NCBI GenBank assembly: GCA_905331475.1
Contig: CAJNYU010000949.1
Span: 40,224 to 104,223 of the forward strand
From: Rotaria socialis
Lineage: Eukaryota; Rotifera; Eurotatoria; Philodinida; Philodinidae
Length of the DNA stretch: 64,000 nucleotides
Direction: 5' to 3'
The translations under genes were made by a program, and so were the position numbers. Of the stretch, positions 51,420 to 60,891 are shown in pieces. Under the pieces are notes generated by a model, which saw only the letters and a list, made by a program, of their open reading frames with translations, did not search any database and was not told the origin of the DNA. Each line of letters opens with the position of its first letter. The first letter of the stretch is position 1.

Positions 51420-51712
51420 CGAACTTGAAACTTGAATTCAACTGAAACTTCAAGTTTCAACTTTCAAGTTTCAACCTTCAACTTTCAACTTTCAAGGGTG
51501 TGGGTGCCGGGGAAGGGAGATACGCTTGTTTACACACACATATGTACCCTTAATGTGGGTGCCGGGGAAGGGAGATACGCTTGTCTACACACACATATGT
51601 ACCCTTAATGTGGGTGCCGGGGAAGCAGTAGTGTCAGAGCAATAACGTCAAACCTGAAACTTGAAACTTGAAATTTGAAGTTTCAGTTGAACTCAAGTTT
51701 CAAGTTTGACAC
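51420..51712. repeat. Fold-back element with 55-base tandem core
   Basis: Arms consist of overlapping inverted words AACTTGAA / TTCAAGTT / CTGAAACTTCAAGTTTCA, left at 51420-51496 and right at about 51648-51705. Between them a 55-base unit is repeated: TGGGTGCCGGGGAAG starts at 51501, 51556 and 51611, with the first two units nearly identical (GGAGATACGCTTGT, CACACACATATGTACCCTTA) and the third cut off. The core is much richer in G than the surroundings. Confidence 0.75.
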
Positions 51713-53555
51713 TACTGTTAATTTGGAGAGAATTTTTTCTTTTAAATATTGTTAATATTATTTTTATTCAACTATTCTATCAACGACTATTGCAATAAGA
51801 GGTAATTACTTTTGAAAGAATCTGATTTGAAATGATCAGAAAAATCTTTGAAATTGGTATTGAGGTGTACTTGTGAACAAAATGTGAAGTCTACGGCGAA
51901 AGGACACTTCAACTACTTTTCTCATTAGTTGTACCAGTAAAAATCTGTTTACAATCAAACTAAAAATAAACATTAGTATTCGTATATAATGTTTTTCTTT
52001 TTCATCATTTACAAATAACTTAACTTGTTAAATAAAATATCGTGTGATACAAGGATACATAACATTCGTTTGGTTTTATTCAGAACGTAGCGGTAGTTAA
52101 AAAAAAACTTTCTTGGGAGAAAATAGTTAATTCTCTTTAGAAATGGAAGTCAAACATTATCTTTGTTAAGCGCAAACGGATTTTTCTCGTACGTTCGAAA
52201 ATAATCTTAAGTACAAAAATATACAAATTGTCTTTTTAGTATAGTATAGTTGGATTGAAAATGTTTTCTAAGACACCTCGAATTCCAAGTTGAAAATTAT
52301 ATCATGAGAAATAGCACGTCGAACTACTTATTGTGGTGAGGAAACCTCACTGGCACGTCTGTAGAAACTAGAACTTTATGAGACTGAAAACATCATTATT
52401 TATCACAAAAGTACACGATTGGAGTGGTATTTGGCATCTATCGTAAGATAAAAAGCTTCTGTGTCTAAAACATTCCTATAAGCTCTGACAGAGAAAAGAA
52501 ATATGCATCAAATGTAATTAGTTTCGACGAATCCTAATCGAAATTTATTGGACTTTTCCTTCAAAAACTACTCTTTAACAGTTCAGAGAAGAATTTAGAT
52601 CTCTGTAAGTATCTTACAGTTTGAAAGAAAACATGATATTTGAGATCAGTGCACTTACTATTAGAACTACGGTGACATTAATCAGGGACTAATATTGATT
52701 ATCAGGCTAGCAAAATTAAACTTAGCTGCTTATAGGACAACATGCCAATGATTTTATACGCTTCTTTTTTCTTTTGATATTATAATGTACGTAATGCACT
52801 AGTGATATACTTGTACTCGTGGAGAATAACCATTAGATGACGAAAAAATACAATTCTACTTTTTTAATAATTGTTTTTTTTAACTATGCTTTTTCCTGTC
52901 AAATAGATGATGACTAACTTTCGAACTATCTGCCATTTTAAAATTTTAAAAGAATTCTTACTTTTGATGTCTTTCTCTTCAATATGTTCGATTGTTTCAG
53001 AATAAATTGATGATTAATAAATAGATTCATATGAATAAGAATTATCATTACAATCAAAAGTGATTTTAAAATTGTGTGATAAGATGAGATATAATGGACA
53101 CTTGTGTAAGAAAAGTATTTTATCGGATATTCAAATTACTCTTTTAAAAGATACCTTTTAGTACATAATAAAAACTCCATAGCTAATATTAGAATAGAAT
53201 TGGTTTATAGTTGAAAATTATGAGCTTTCAGACTTACATATGGTCGAAGATATAATTCTTGAAAATGATTGAATACAGTTACCGTGAGTAGAAATCCTGA
53301 TCATGTATATTATCATTTCACTGCAAGCAAATTGATTCTGTTCTGTTGAAATAATTCGTTTAATCAAAGTTGTGTTATAGGTTAAACAGCTCTCAGTCAC
53401 AGAAGCTTTATGTTCATTTACCCCCATATCGCACAAACAGATCGAAAATTGGTCATATATTACTTGGACGATCATTAACATAGAATAAATATAGAAACTA
53501 CCAAATTCGTGTATTTGACGATAATGCGTACAAATAGCACCATTTGTATTAATTG
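51713..53555. other. Intergenic, no gene seen
   Basis: AT-rich, no frame with family similarity on either strand. The 87-residue minus frame 53218-53481 is unsupported. Confidence 0.6.
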
Positions 53556-53587
53556 TTAGCGTTAGTGATGTAACTTACTAACGCTAA
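53556..53587. repeat. Perfect 11-base hairpin
   Basis: TTAGCGTTAGT, ten-base loop, ACTAACGCTAA. It ends 15 bases before a tRNA-like sequence. Confidence 0.8.
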
Positions 53588-53601
53588 AAGAAGATTAAGA
53601 T

Positions 53602-53675
53602 GTTCTTCTAGCCTAACTGGTTAGGACATCTACTCGGATAGCGGAAGGTGTGGGTTCGAGGCTCATGAGATTCAC
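53602..53675 (+). ncRNA. tRNA-like sequence (tRNA pseudogene or SINE head)
   Basis: Contains an RNA polymerase III A box (TAGCCTAACTGGTTAGG) and B box (GGTTCGAGGC) at tRNA spacing. A D-arm, an imperfect anticodon stem (TCTAC/GCGGA, one mismatch, loop TCGGATA) and a T-arm can be drawn. The acceptor stem does not pair convincingly, so I do not call a working tRNA or an amino acid. The 3' flank CACCTCTTCTTCGTTCT recurs near 63309, which would fit a SINE tail. Confidence 0.5.
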
Positions 53676-54028
53676 CTCTTCTTCGTTCTGTCACATAACA
53701 TCAATGCCACTGCTTGTCTCTTTCGCTCTTAATATATCTCTCTTTCATTCCTTATATATTCTTTTCATTCTATAGATATTAGAGCTAACATTAATATATA
53801 ATAGAAAAAATATTCTATATAACTATGAAAAGTTAATCAATGACACAGAATCTTGCAATTGTAATAAGTGTCCTATATTCAGTTATTGATTCTAGGAAGA
53901 GAGAAACAAATGAATTGAGACTTTTGGACTTCTTTGTTCATCATATCAAGTCATTTGGATAGTAAAAATCATAATGAGTCATCAAAACAATGTGAAAGTC
54001 AACAAAGTTATCCTAAAAATAAGAGTGT

Positions 54029-54196
54029 CCAGGTTGAACTAGCGGAGTCGTTTACGATCTTCGTTTTGCCCCGTATACGACACGGCAATATGCGATCGTA
54101 ATAATGAGCCATGTATCACGGCCAAATACGATCGTGAACGGAGCATACACGACCGTTTACGACCGTAAATGGACCCCGTAAACCTCGACCTGAATA
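54029..54196. mobile_element. Small palindromic element rich in CGATCGT / CGTTTACG words
   Basis: Left end CCAGGTTGAACTAGCGGAGT, right end the inverse of TTCAGGTCGAGGTTTACGGG. The interior is a series of near-palindromic words: GTTTACGATC, TATGCGATCGTAAT, AATACGATCGTGAACGG, GACCGTTTACGACCGTAAA. It has a CAGGTYGA terminus in common with 13830-14121 and with the solo word at 47404. Confidence 0.6.
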
Positions 54197-54711
54197 CTAA
54201 AGTACAGAGAAGATTAAGAATCCGTTTAGATAAATTCTTGGTAATTATCACATAGGAGCTACAGTGTGTATAGGCATATCGACTACAGTTACTGGTTAAC
54301 TGGCTATTACCACTGCTGCATTCATACAAACATATTTGAAAAAGTTTAAAATTTGGTACATGAGCAAGAAAATCTAAAAAGGCTCATCAAGATTTCAGAA
54401 GGCTCTTCCCAGATGTTTGTATTTATGTGTGAAACATTCAATAATTTTTGCATCATACCAATTATTTTTAATGAGATTCTGTAGGAAAATAAAATGAACA
54501 ATAGTATTATCTGATGAAAGATCGTACAAATCATCAATAAATGAATATAATTATTCATCTACATAAAAAAAACTCTATCTGCACCTTTATTATTGTCAGT
54601 TTTCTATAGAGAACAAAATAAAATCTAGATCCCTAATAGTATAAACCGTATTATATATTAGAAGTTGTGTACAGTGCCACAATGGGTATTTTTTTTAAAT
54701 TTATTATTTAT
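54197..54711. other. Downstream region of the methyltransferase gene
   Basis: No gene seen; short minus frames here (54039-54558) have no support. Confidence 0.5.
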
Positions 54712-55830
54712 TTAACAAAAAACACGTAACAATGTCCATTCTATACATGCTCTGTTTTGTGGATTGGGTTCATGTTGTAAAAATCTATAGCCCAACTTCC
54801 AGAATTGTGAAAACATTTGTTGGTGCATTATTGCATGAGAAATATCTTTATTCCACCAATGAGATTCGAACGTTATCTGATAAGGCATATAGATCTGATT
54901 GACTGGTTCAAATAGATCTGCAAATACTGCGTACTCGCCTCCTTCGATATCCATTTTTAAAATATGTACTTGTGTATGATTATTTTCTTTGAGTATATTT
55001 TGGAAACTTTTGAAGTTCTTGTCAAAAGCTTTGTGTTCTACGTGATGATAATATTGAACATTCGGAAATATGTGACTTTGCAACTGTGGTTGTTTTCCAA
55101 GACATACTTTATGAAATGATAAGCGTTCGATCGGCTTGGTCGGTGGAAAGCTCGTACAGTCATATGTATGAATTTCACAATGTGTGTGAGCAGAAAGATC
55201 ACTTTCAAAATCGAACTGATTGTTTGAGCCTAAACTATAAATAACACATTTATCGACATGTTTGAGATTATCAATGGCGCAAAGTATTTTCCCTGTTTCA
55301 TCACGAGTACCATAGCGCTTTAGGCCATCTTCAGAAAAACAAGGTAATGGCAATGAGACTGGATAAGCAAATTTAGCAATTTGATCTCGAACTTGCTGGG
55401 CTACGAAAATGTATTCAATCATAGCATCATATGCAGTTGAAAATTGATTTCGACTCCATTTTAGCCATTTCTTCTCCAATTCCATGACAACCTTTGGTTT
55501 AAAATTAGCTAAGAATGGATTAGAAGAGCACCATTGAAGCTCGGGAGAGAGAAGTGAGCGTAGCGGATTCAAAGTTTCTTTCAATAGTGCACTTTTGGGT
55601 AGCTCATCGTCATTGGTCGATTCGTGGTTGTATCGCTTCGCTGAAACATTTATGGTAATCAATATAATGCTTGCTATAATCAGAATTAAAACAATAGATA
55701 ATTTTCGAGGAACCCAATGTGCATATTCGATATAAGTTCTATGCAACATATGAGAAAGACCTCGCCAATAGAGCATACGTAATCTAAAAGAGAGCAACAA
55801 ACAACAGAAAAGATATCCAAAGATTCTCAA
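54712..55830 (-). CDS. FkbM-type methyltransferase domain protein (METTL24-like), membrane anchored
   Basis: Single exon, 372 residues. A signal anchor at about residues 44-64 (LSIVLILIIASIILITINVS) suggests a type II protein of the secretory pathway. The C-terminal 200 residues have the S-adenosylmethionine fold as in Methyltransf_21/FkbM proteins: CVIYSLGSNNQFDFES (motif I, glycine replaced in part), EIHTYDCT (acidic end of strand 2), and VHILKMDIEGGEYAVFADLF (motif IV, the most diagnostic). The Cys-containing LPCFSEDGLKRYGTRDETGK before the domain is seen in METTL24-like animal proteins. Substrate unknown. A later in-frame ATG just before the anchor is an alternative start. Intact, although surrounded by repeats. 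Confidence 0.85.
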   Translation of the reverse strand: MRIFGYLFCCLLLSFRLRMLYWRGLSHMLHRTYIEYAHWVPRKLSIVLILIIASIILITINVSAKRYNHESTNDDELPKSALLKETLNPLRSLLSPELQWCSSNPFLANFKPKVVMELEKKWLKWSRNQFSTAYDAMIEYIFVAQQVRDQIAKFAYPVSLPLPCFSEDGLKRYGTRDETGKILCAIDNLKHVDKCVIYSLGSNNQFDFESDLSAHTHCEIHTYDCTSFPPTKPIERLSFHKVCLGKQPQLQSHIFPNVQYYHHVEHKAFDKNFKSFQNILKENNHTQVHILKMDIEGGEYAVFADLFEPVNQIYMPYQITFESHWWNKDISHAIMHQQMFSQFWKLGYRFLQHEPNPQNRACIEWTLLRVFC

Positions 55831-56193
55831 GTGAAAATCTATCTTAACTCCAGAAATATCTAAAACAAAATTTAATTCTTCTTTCTTCCAAGATACTCGA
55901 ATAGAGTAACTACGTTTTAGTATTCATCTCGTCGATTTTATTCCATTTATGATGACTAAATGATTAGACTTGACATCGAATTTGTAATATGGTTTGACGT
56001 TTTCTTTGCACTACAACCTACTACAGTAGAATCCTCTCTAACTAAAAAATTAAAAAAACAGTAGTTTTGAATTGATTCCTATTGATATCCAATGACTTTG
56101 AAGGAGATAAATCTTCTATTATATCAGCATTATGACTTCGTCACATCAGGCAAAAAAACATTACGTCTAAAAAAAATATACATGATGGATAAT
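55831..56193. other. Upstream of the methyltransferase, left flank of the retroelement
   Basis: AT-rich; nothing recognisable besides the presumed promoter of the minus-strand gene. Confidence 0.5.
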
Positions 56194-56407
56194 CACATGT
56201 GCTGAGGAAGGTCATTATAATTGTATTATTTTTTTTTTTCTCTTCGTTTTGTTTTAATTTTTTTGTATTAATTATTTTAAGACGTTTCGGAGATATATTT
56301 CTCCTTCTTCAGTATTATTTTATTTGGTGTTATGCTTTTGTTTTTACTGTTTACAATACGTATCTGACTGTTCTTTTTCTTTTTCTTTTAATAGTGGAAC
56401 GGAACGT
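56194..56407 (-). repeat. Inverted copy of the Penelope-like element leader
   Basis: Mirror image of 56449-56686: CACATGTGCTGAGGAAGG here against CCTTCCTCAACACATGT there, and TTTTAATAGTGGAACGGAA against TTCCGTTCCACTATTAAAA at the centre. The spacer between arms is 41 bases. Frames here (starting MLRKVIIIV and, on the other arm, MLRKAIIIV) are the same sequence read in the two directions, not genes. Confidence 0.85.
56281..56312 (-). ncRNA. Hammerhead-ribozyme-like core, copy 1
   Basis: On the minus strand: CTGAAGA, one extra A, stem GGAGA/TCTCC with loop AATATA, then GAAACGTC. This order (CUGANGA, helix II, GAAA, then N-U-H) is the hammerhead core. Helix III would be only AC/GU, as in the minimal hammerheads reported for Penelope-like elements, where two units must pair. 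Helix I pairing is weak here. Candidate only. Confidence 0.5.
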
Positions 56408-56448
56408 CAAAACATACAAGCTTTATCAGTCAGTATTACCGTCTTGTC

Positions 56449-56686
56449 ATTCCGTTCCACTATTAAAATTAAAATTAAAAGAATAATCAGATACGTATTG
56501 TAAACAGTAAAAACAAAAACATAACATCAAATAAAATAAAACTGAAGCAGGAGAAATATATCTCCGAAACGTCTTAAAATAATTACTTATTCTAATCGGA
56601 AAATAATTAATAAAAAACATTAAAACAAAAGGAAGAGAAAAAAAACAAAATAATACAATTATAATGGCCTTCCTCAACACATGTAA
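56449..56686 (+). repeat. Leader (pseudo-LTR) of the Penelope-like element
   Basis: Directly precedes and overlaps the start of the first coding segment. The same sequence, in the same orientation, is found at 62760-62983, and inverted at 56194-56407. It contains the hammerhead-like core. Confidence 0.75.
56542..56573 (+). ncRNA. Hammerhead-ribozyme-like core, copy 2
   Basis: Same layout as copy 1, but the first core block reads CTGAAGC in place of CTGAAGA. That changes a core adenosine and probably inactivates it. Stem GGAGA/TCTCC and GAAACGTC are unchanged. Confidence 0.45.
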
Positions 56687-57233
56687 TTACAAAAATCTCT
56701 ATGGAGAGAGAACAACAACAATAGCCAAAAAGTTGAAAAAACTGTTAATAAAACAAAACGAAATTGAGCAACATATAAATTTCCTCCAACAGTGTAAACA
56801 CCATAACTTCACTCCAAAAGGCTTTATTATAAAATATCACACTAATAATTACAGAAATAAAACAATAACTCATAATACAATGATAAAATTAAGAAACAAT
56901 ACGTTACAATGGCGTTACATGCAACAAAGATGGAATACAATCGAAATAAAACCGCAACAAGCAATATTGAAGTGCTACAGGAATAAATACCAACAAAATA
57001 GAGACCATAAATTAGGCCTTCAATGGATGTACTACCGTACACAAGATAAAAATAAAAATATAATACGAGCAACACACAATAGAAAATTGAAGGCGCTAAA
57101 ATACAAACAAAACAAAACATCAACAATAAACAATAAGAAAGACAAAAGTAACGAAGATAATAATGATGGAGAACAAACAATCGAATCTCGTCAATTTATC
57201 AAACATCCACTTAAACAAACAACAATTGAATGC
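56664..57233 (+). pseudogene. Penelope-like element, N-terminal coding segment
   Basis: About 190 codons open. Basic and Asn/Lys/Gln-rich, with the Penelope N-terminal pattern: KKLKKLLIKQNEIEQHINFL then QQCKHHNFTPKGFIIKY (family: helix, H..FL..C......P.G). The segment is cut at 57234 by a TIR element; the reading resumes at about 58684. Confidence 0.7.
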
Positions 57234-58680
57234 ACTAGTCGACGATCTTGACTTCGATCTGTCCAGATTCTTGTTCTACTTGAATACCAGACAAGCTTCT
57301 TTGTAATCATAATATTCAGGCAAGATTCTTCGGGACAGGAAAGAAACAAGATTCTTGCTTGTTTTTCAAGAAAAGTATAATCTTGTCTGATTGCTCAGAT
57401 AAATAAGAATCAGGTAAGGATGGCAAGATATTCAAGATTTTTTGAAATTCAGACAAGAATCTTTTTTCTTTTCCTTTCAACGATTCTTATTATATCTTAA
57501 AGAAAACTATCACGTGATGTTTCGTGTATATATACTTATAAATACAGTAAAATCTCTTTACATGGGTACCCCTATAACAAGGGCACCTCACTTATATGGG
57601 CACTGGGGGGAACAACCGATCAATTTTTGCTGAGTATGAGTCTCTCTAACAAGGGCACCTCTAATCTCGAAGAATGGGCATTGTTTTTTCAGCCCCTAGT
57701 GTACATCTACCTCGCTCACATGGGCAGATATAGTGAATGTTATAAGAAGTAGAATGTTCTTTTTTCTTCTCATCTCATCTCTCCTTGCTGTTCGAAGAGA
57801 AAGAAAAAGAAAAGTTAATCCGATTGAACAAAAAGAACAATTCATCTATACACTTCTCATTGTTCCGTCAATGATAATAAGAGTATAAATACTATTGTTT
57901 TTCTTACATCACATATTCATATCATTTGGAAAATGACGTCGTGTCATTACCTTACACCCACGCCCAACCTCCTTCGCTCGTTGATGCGCTTGAAATGGTT
58001 CGAAATCTTCATCTACTTGCGTCTACTCGCCAACTGGAACTTCATCAATTCGTCACTAACCTAGAATCAAAACTTACTGATGCCTACATCGAATTAAAAA
58101 CTAACCGGGAAAGTTCAATTACAGATTTCTTTCGAAAAGCTTGATTGTAAATATGATGATAGAAAATAAAGTTAAATAAAAAGAAGTAATCAAATAAATT
58201 GTACTAAAATATTGGACACTATTCAAGATATATTTTTCTAGATGACGCGGACGAACTATAACAGATATGTTTTTTAAATAGATAGTTGTGTTCAAGTGTT
58301 TTCGTTTCTTTTTTTTTAATCTTTTTGTACGCGTTATGAGCTTATTGTATGTTCTCTTGCGCATGTAATGTACTTTTCTTGTATTTTTTTATTTGAAATT
58401 AAAATATAATAGGATCGAAAGGAGGTAACCGTATGGATGCCTAAATGAAATTCATTAGTATTGCAAGAATTTTTTCAAAAATAGCAAGAATTGTAAGAAA
58501 ACAAGAATCTTGCCAAAATGGCAAGAAGCAAGAATCATGCAAGAATTGCAAGAAAACAAGAATCATGTAAGAATTGCAAGAGCACAAGGATCAGACAAGA
58601 ATGCAAGAACACAAGAATCTTGCCTGATGTTCAAGAAAAACAAGAATCAGGACATATCGAAGTCAAGAGCGTCGACTAGT
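57234..58680. mobile_element. CTAGTCGACGATC TIR element inserted in the Penelope-like element
   Basis: Ends CACTAGTCGACGATC and GCGTCGACTAG are inverted, followed by the family words CTGTCCAGATTCTTG, CCAGACAAG and TTCAGGCAAGATTCTT. The right third (58450-58640) is a dense series of CAAGAATC/GCAAGAA words. The retroelement frame is interrupted at its left border and continues at its right border, which fixes the insertion order. The interior carries a pogo-type remnant. Confidence 0.8.
57545..58144 (+). pseudogene. Pogo/Tigger-type transposon remnant
   Basis: A typical pogo-like terminus, CAGTAAAATCTCTTTACATG with TA before it, then tandem-looking CCCCTATAACAAGGGCACCT and TCTAACAAGGGCACCTC. 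The plus frame 57926-58144 reads PPSLVDALEMVRNLHLLAST and ends SSITDFF plus four residues, the usual C-terminus of pogo/Tigger/jerky DDE transposases. The DNA-binding and DDE parts and the other terminus are missing, so it is an internally and 3'-deleted copy. Confidence 0.7.
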
Positions 58681-58683
58681 ACA

Positions 58684-59069
58684 TGTACTAGAAAAAGGCT
58701 TGAAGTTTGTTCTAACGCCAAAAATCTGTCAACTTAATCGACTATATAACACATACAGAAAAAGGATTATTCACAGCACCAAACTTAATAAAAACAAACT
58801 GCAATAAACGAAATCATGACGTTCACACGTACATGGTGAAAACCAAATACTGATAACCTTACAAAAGATGAAAGGAATACCCTAAAATAAATCAAAAATA
58901 AAAAGGATATCATGATCGTTGAAGCTGACAAAGGTGGAAAAGTGGTAACATTAAATAAAGATGATTACTTTTCAAAAATTGAAGAAAAGCTGAATGATAC
59001 GAAAATGTATGAACAAATGGCAAATCCTATTAATAAAAATGTGGAAACCGGATTTCATCCGAGAGTTAT
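58684..59069 (+). pseudogene. Penelope-like element, middle segment
   Basis: Continues with LEKGLKFVLTPKICQLNRLY in one frame, then IMIVEADKGGKVVTLNKDDY and KLNDTKMYEQMANP. The DKGG motif, with the following basic, aromatic and Asp-Thr spacing, is characteristic of Penelope-like reverse transcriptases just before the fingers domain. The frames differ between the two parts, so it is mutated. It ends at the next insertion. Confidence 0.7.
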
Positions 59070-59551
59070 GTGTACTTCAAAAAGTGCATGGGACATATGA
59101 GTCATTCTGGAATGTTTGAACACCAAAATTATCATGAGAAACTAGGCAATTTGATTTCTGGATGCAGTTTTTGTGCATTTTGAGACGTTTTTCAGGCGAT
59201 GTTTCGTTAGAAAGCTACGGTTTAGTTCAAAACTAACACCAGATTCAGAATCAGCGTTAAAAACTGAGATGATTTATATATGTTGTGTATAATTCTGAGA
59301 AAAAAGTTTTTTTTGAAAAATCCCTGTACTCCCCCTCAGGGATGGTCTGATCAAAAATGACATTTTTCTCGATAATTCAGCCATTTCTTGACGGATCCTT
59401 CTCATTTTCGAACTCGACCTAGATATTGATAAGACAATTCTGTGCACAAAATTTCAGTTCAATCGAATGTAATTGTGAAGAGTTATCGAATAAACGGACG
59501 GCCGGACACACTGACCGATTCTATAGTGTACTCTTTTTTTTTTAGTACACA
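59070..59551. mobile_element. GTGTACT-ended TIR element, long copy
   Basis: Left end TGTGTACTTCAAAAAGTG, right end the inverse of CTTTTTGTGTACTAAAAAA. The last 270 bases match 28284-28592 closely; the first 200 bases are extra. It interrupts the Penelope-like frame. Confidence 0.7.
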
Positions 59552-60137
59552 AAAAGAACATTTCTGCATTCACCGAAAAATTGCTCAAATAAAATAAAAT
59601 AAAACAAAGTCTGAAATTTCAACTAAATTCAATTGAAGACTTACCTCGAATTCGAGGTTAACCAAAATTGCACGAAGTCAATCACTCAATGAGACTAATA
59701 ACTTGCTTGAGAAACACAATACTGCCATCAATATCAAATTTCGCCTTTTCTTTTATTAAAGAACTAAGAACAACAGTCGACAATACAATGAATAACACAT
59801 CTGAATTTGTAACCAAAATAACTAAAATAAATATGAAAGAAGGCGAAAATCTCGCAAGCTTAGATGTCTAAGATATGTTTACCGATATACCATTAACAAG
59901 AGCTGTTGGCATAGCAATAAACAGAATTGAAAATTCAACAACTTTCAATGAATCAACATTGAGTAAGATAGACCTAAAGAAACTGCTCATTCTATCTTTA
60001 AGTAACAACTGTACGGAATTTAATAGCAAATTTTACAAAACAAAAACGTGCCTTACCAATGGGAAACTGCTTATCACTCATACTAGCAGATTTATATCTG
60101 GACGACAATATTAGTAAGCATCTTAGTAAAGTAAATA
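59552..60137 (+). pseudogene. Penelope-like element, reverse transcriptase palm part 1
   Basis: Shows MRLITCLRNTILPSISNF, NNTSEFVTKITKINMKEGEN, LASLDV-stop-DMFTDIPL (the first catalytic block, with an in-frame stop at 59869), DLKKLLILSLSNNCTEFNSK, FYKTKTCLT and, after a one-base shift, MGNCLSLILADLYLDDN (family: G.PMGSPLSP..A). These are in the order and spacing of the Penelope reverse transcriptase. The stop and the shift show it is inactive. Confidence 0.8.
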
Positions 60138-60891
60138 CCCCTAGTGCATGTACTGAGTTAAGGGTACCTGAAAAAGTATCCTGATACTAGTATGTCACAG
60201 GATCTTTCGGGTACTGAAGTACCTTAAAGTACTTTTAGGTACGTGTTAAGTACTGGGGTGGGTACTCTGCTTTAAAGTGTCTAGTAAATGGGTACTTGAA
60301 GGTACTAATCAAGTACTCAACCGGGTACCATTACATAGTATCCTTAGATACCCTGTTACCAAAATTGCAATATGCTAATCATCGATCCTAATCTTTGGCC
60401 TTTTTCATTTTTTTTGTCTCAAAGCAAGTTGCTACATTTTTTCAATTTTATTTTATTTTTCCAATTCTGACAACTTCAACAGGTCAGATTTTGGGATTTG
60501 ATCAAACTTGGGTTGGTCGAATCTCCATCAGACCACTTCAGAGTAGTCCGCTCTTAATTGACGATTAAGATCGGCACATTCTCGACTAATAAATAGTCAA
60601 GAAATAATCTAGAAGAAAAAATATGAAAATAGTTTAGTTTCTTATGATTTGCCGAGTTGTTTATAAGGAGCCGTCCGCGCCAAAGAAAACGGTGAATGAA
60701 CAGTCGCTACACAGAACGCGAAAAATCTAGGACACCCTGTAGAGTCTTTTTCAGTAAAATTACAGGTGCGGGTACCCAATACAGTGCCTACATCAGTATA
60801 ATTACTGAAAATTTTCGAAGTACCCATATCAGGCACCTTGCTAAGGCTTTCTTAGTATACGAGTACCCTGAACTCAGTACATGCTCTAGGG
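60138..60891. mobile_element. GTAC-dense TIR element inserted in the reverse transcriptase
   Basis: Ends CCCTAGTGCATGTACTGAG and the inverse of CCCTAGAGCATGTACTGAG. The arms continue TTAAGGGTACC / TTCAGGGTACT. The left 250 bases are packed with GTAC words (GGGTACTG, AAGTACCTTAAAGTACTTTT, AGGTACG, AAGTACTG, GGGTACTC). It separates the MGNCLS block from the YVDD block of the retroelement. Confidence 0.8.

Noticed and set aside
51420-51712. CRISPR-like array
   Set aside because: Repeat units are contiguous without spacers, the arms are inverted, and the genome is eukaryotic.
53602-53675. Functional tRNA gene
   Set aside because: Promoter boxes are present but the acceptor stem does not pair and the anticodon stem has a mismatch; kept only as tRNA-like.
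56199-56680. Hydrophobic frames MLRKVIIIVLF and MLRKAIIIVLF
   Set aside because: They are the A-rich leader arms of the retroelement read backwards (T-rich strand gives Phe/Leu/Ile), not membrane proteins.
56842-57180. 112-residue minus frame rich in Tyr, Phe and Cys
   Set aside because: Antisense shadow of the Penelope-like N-terminal segment.
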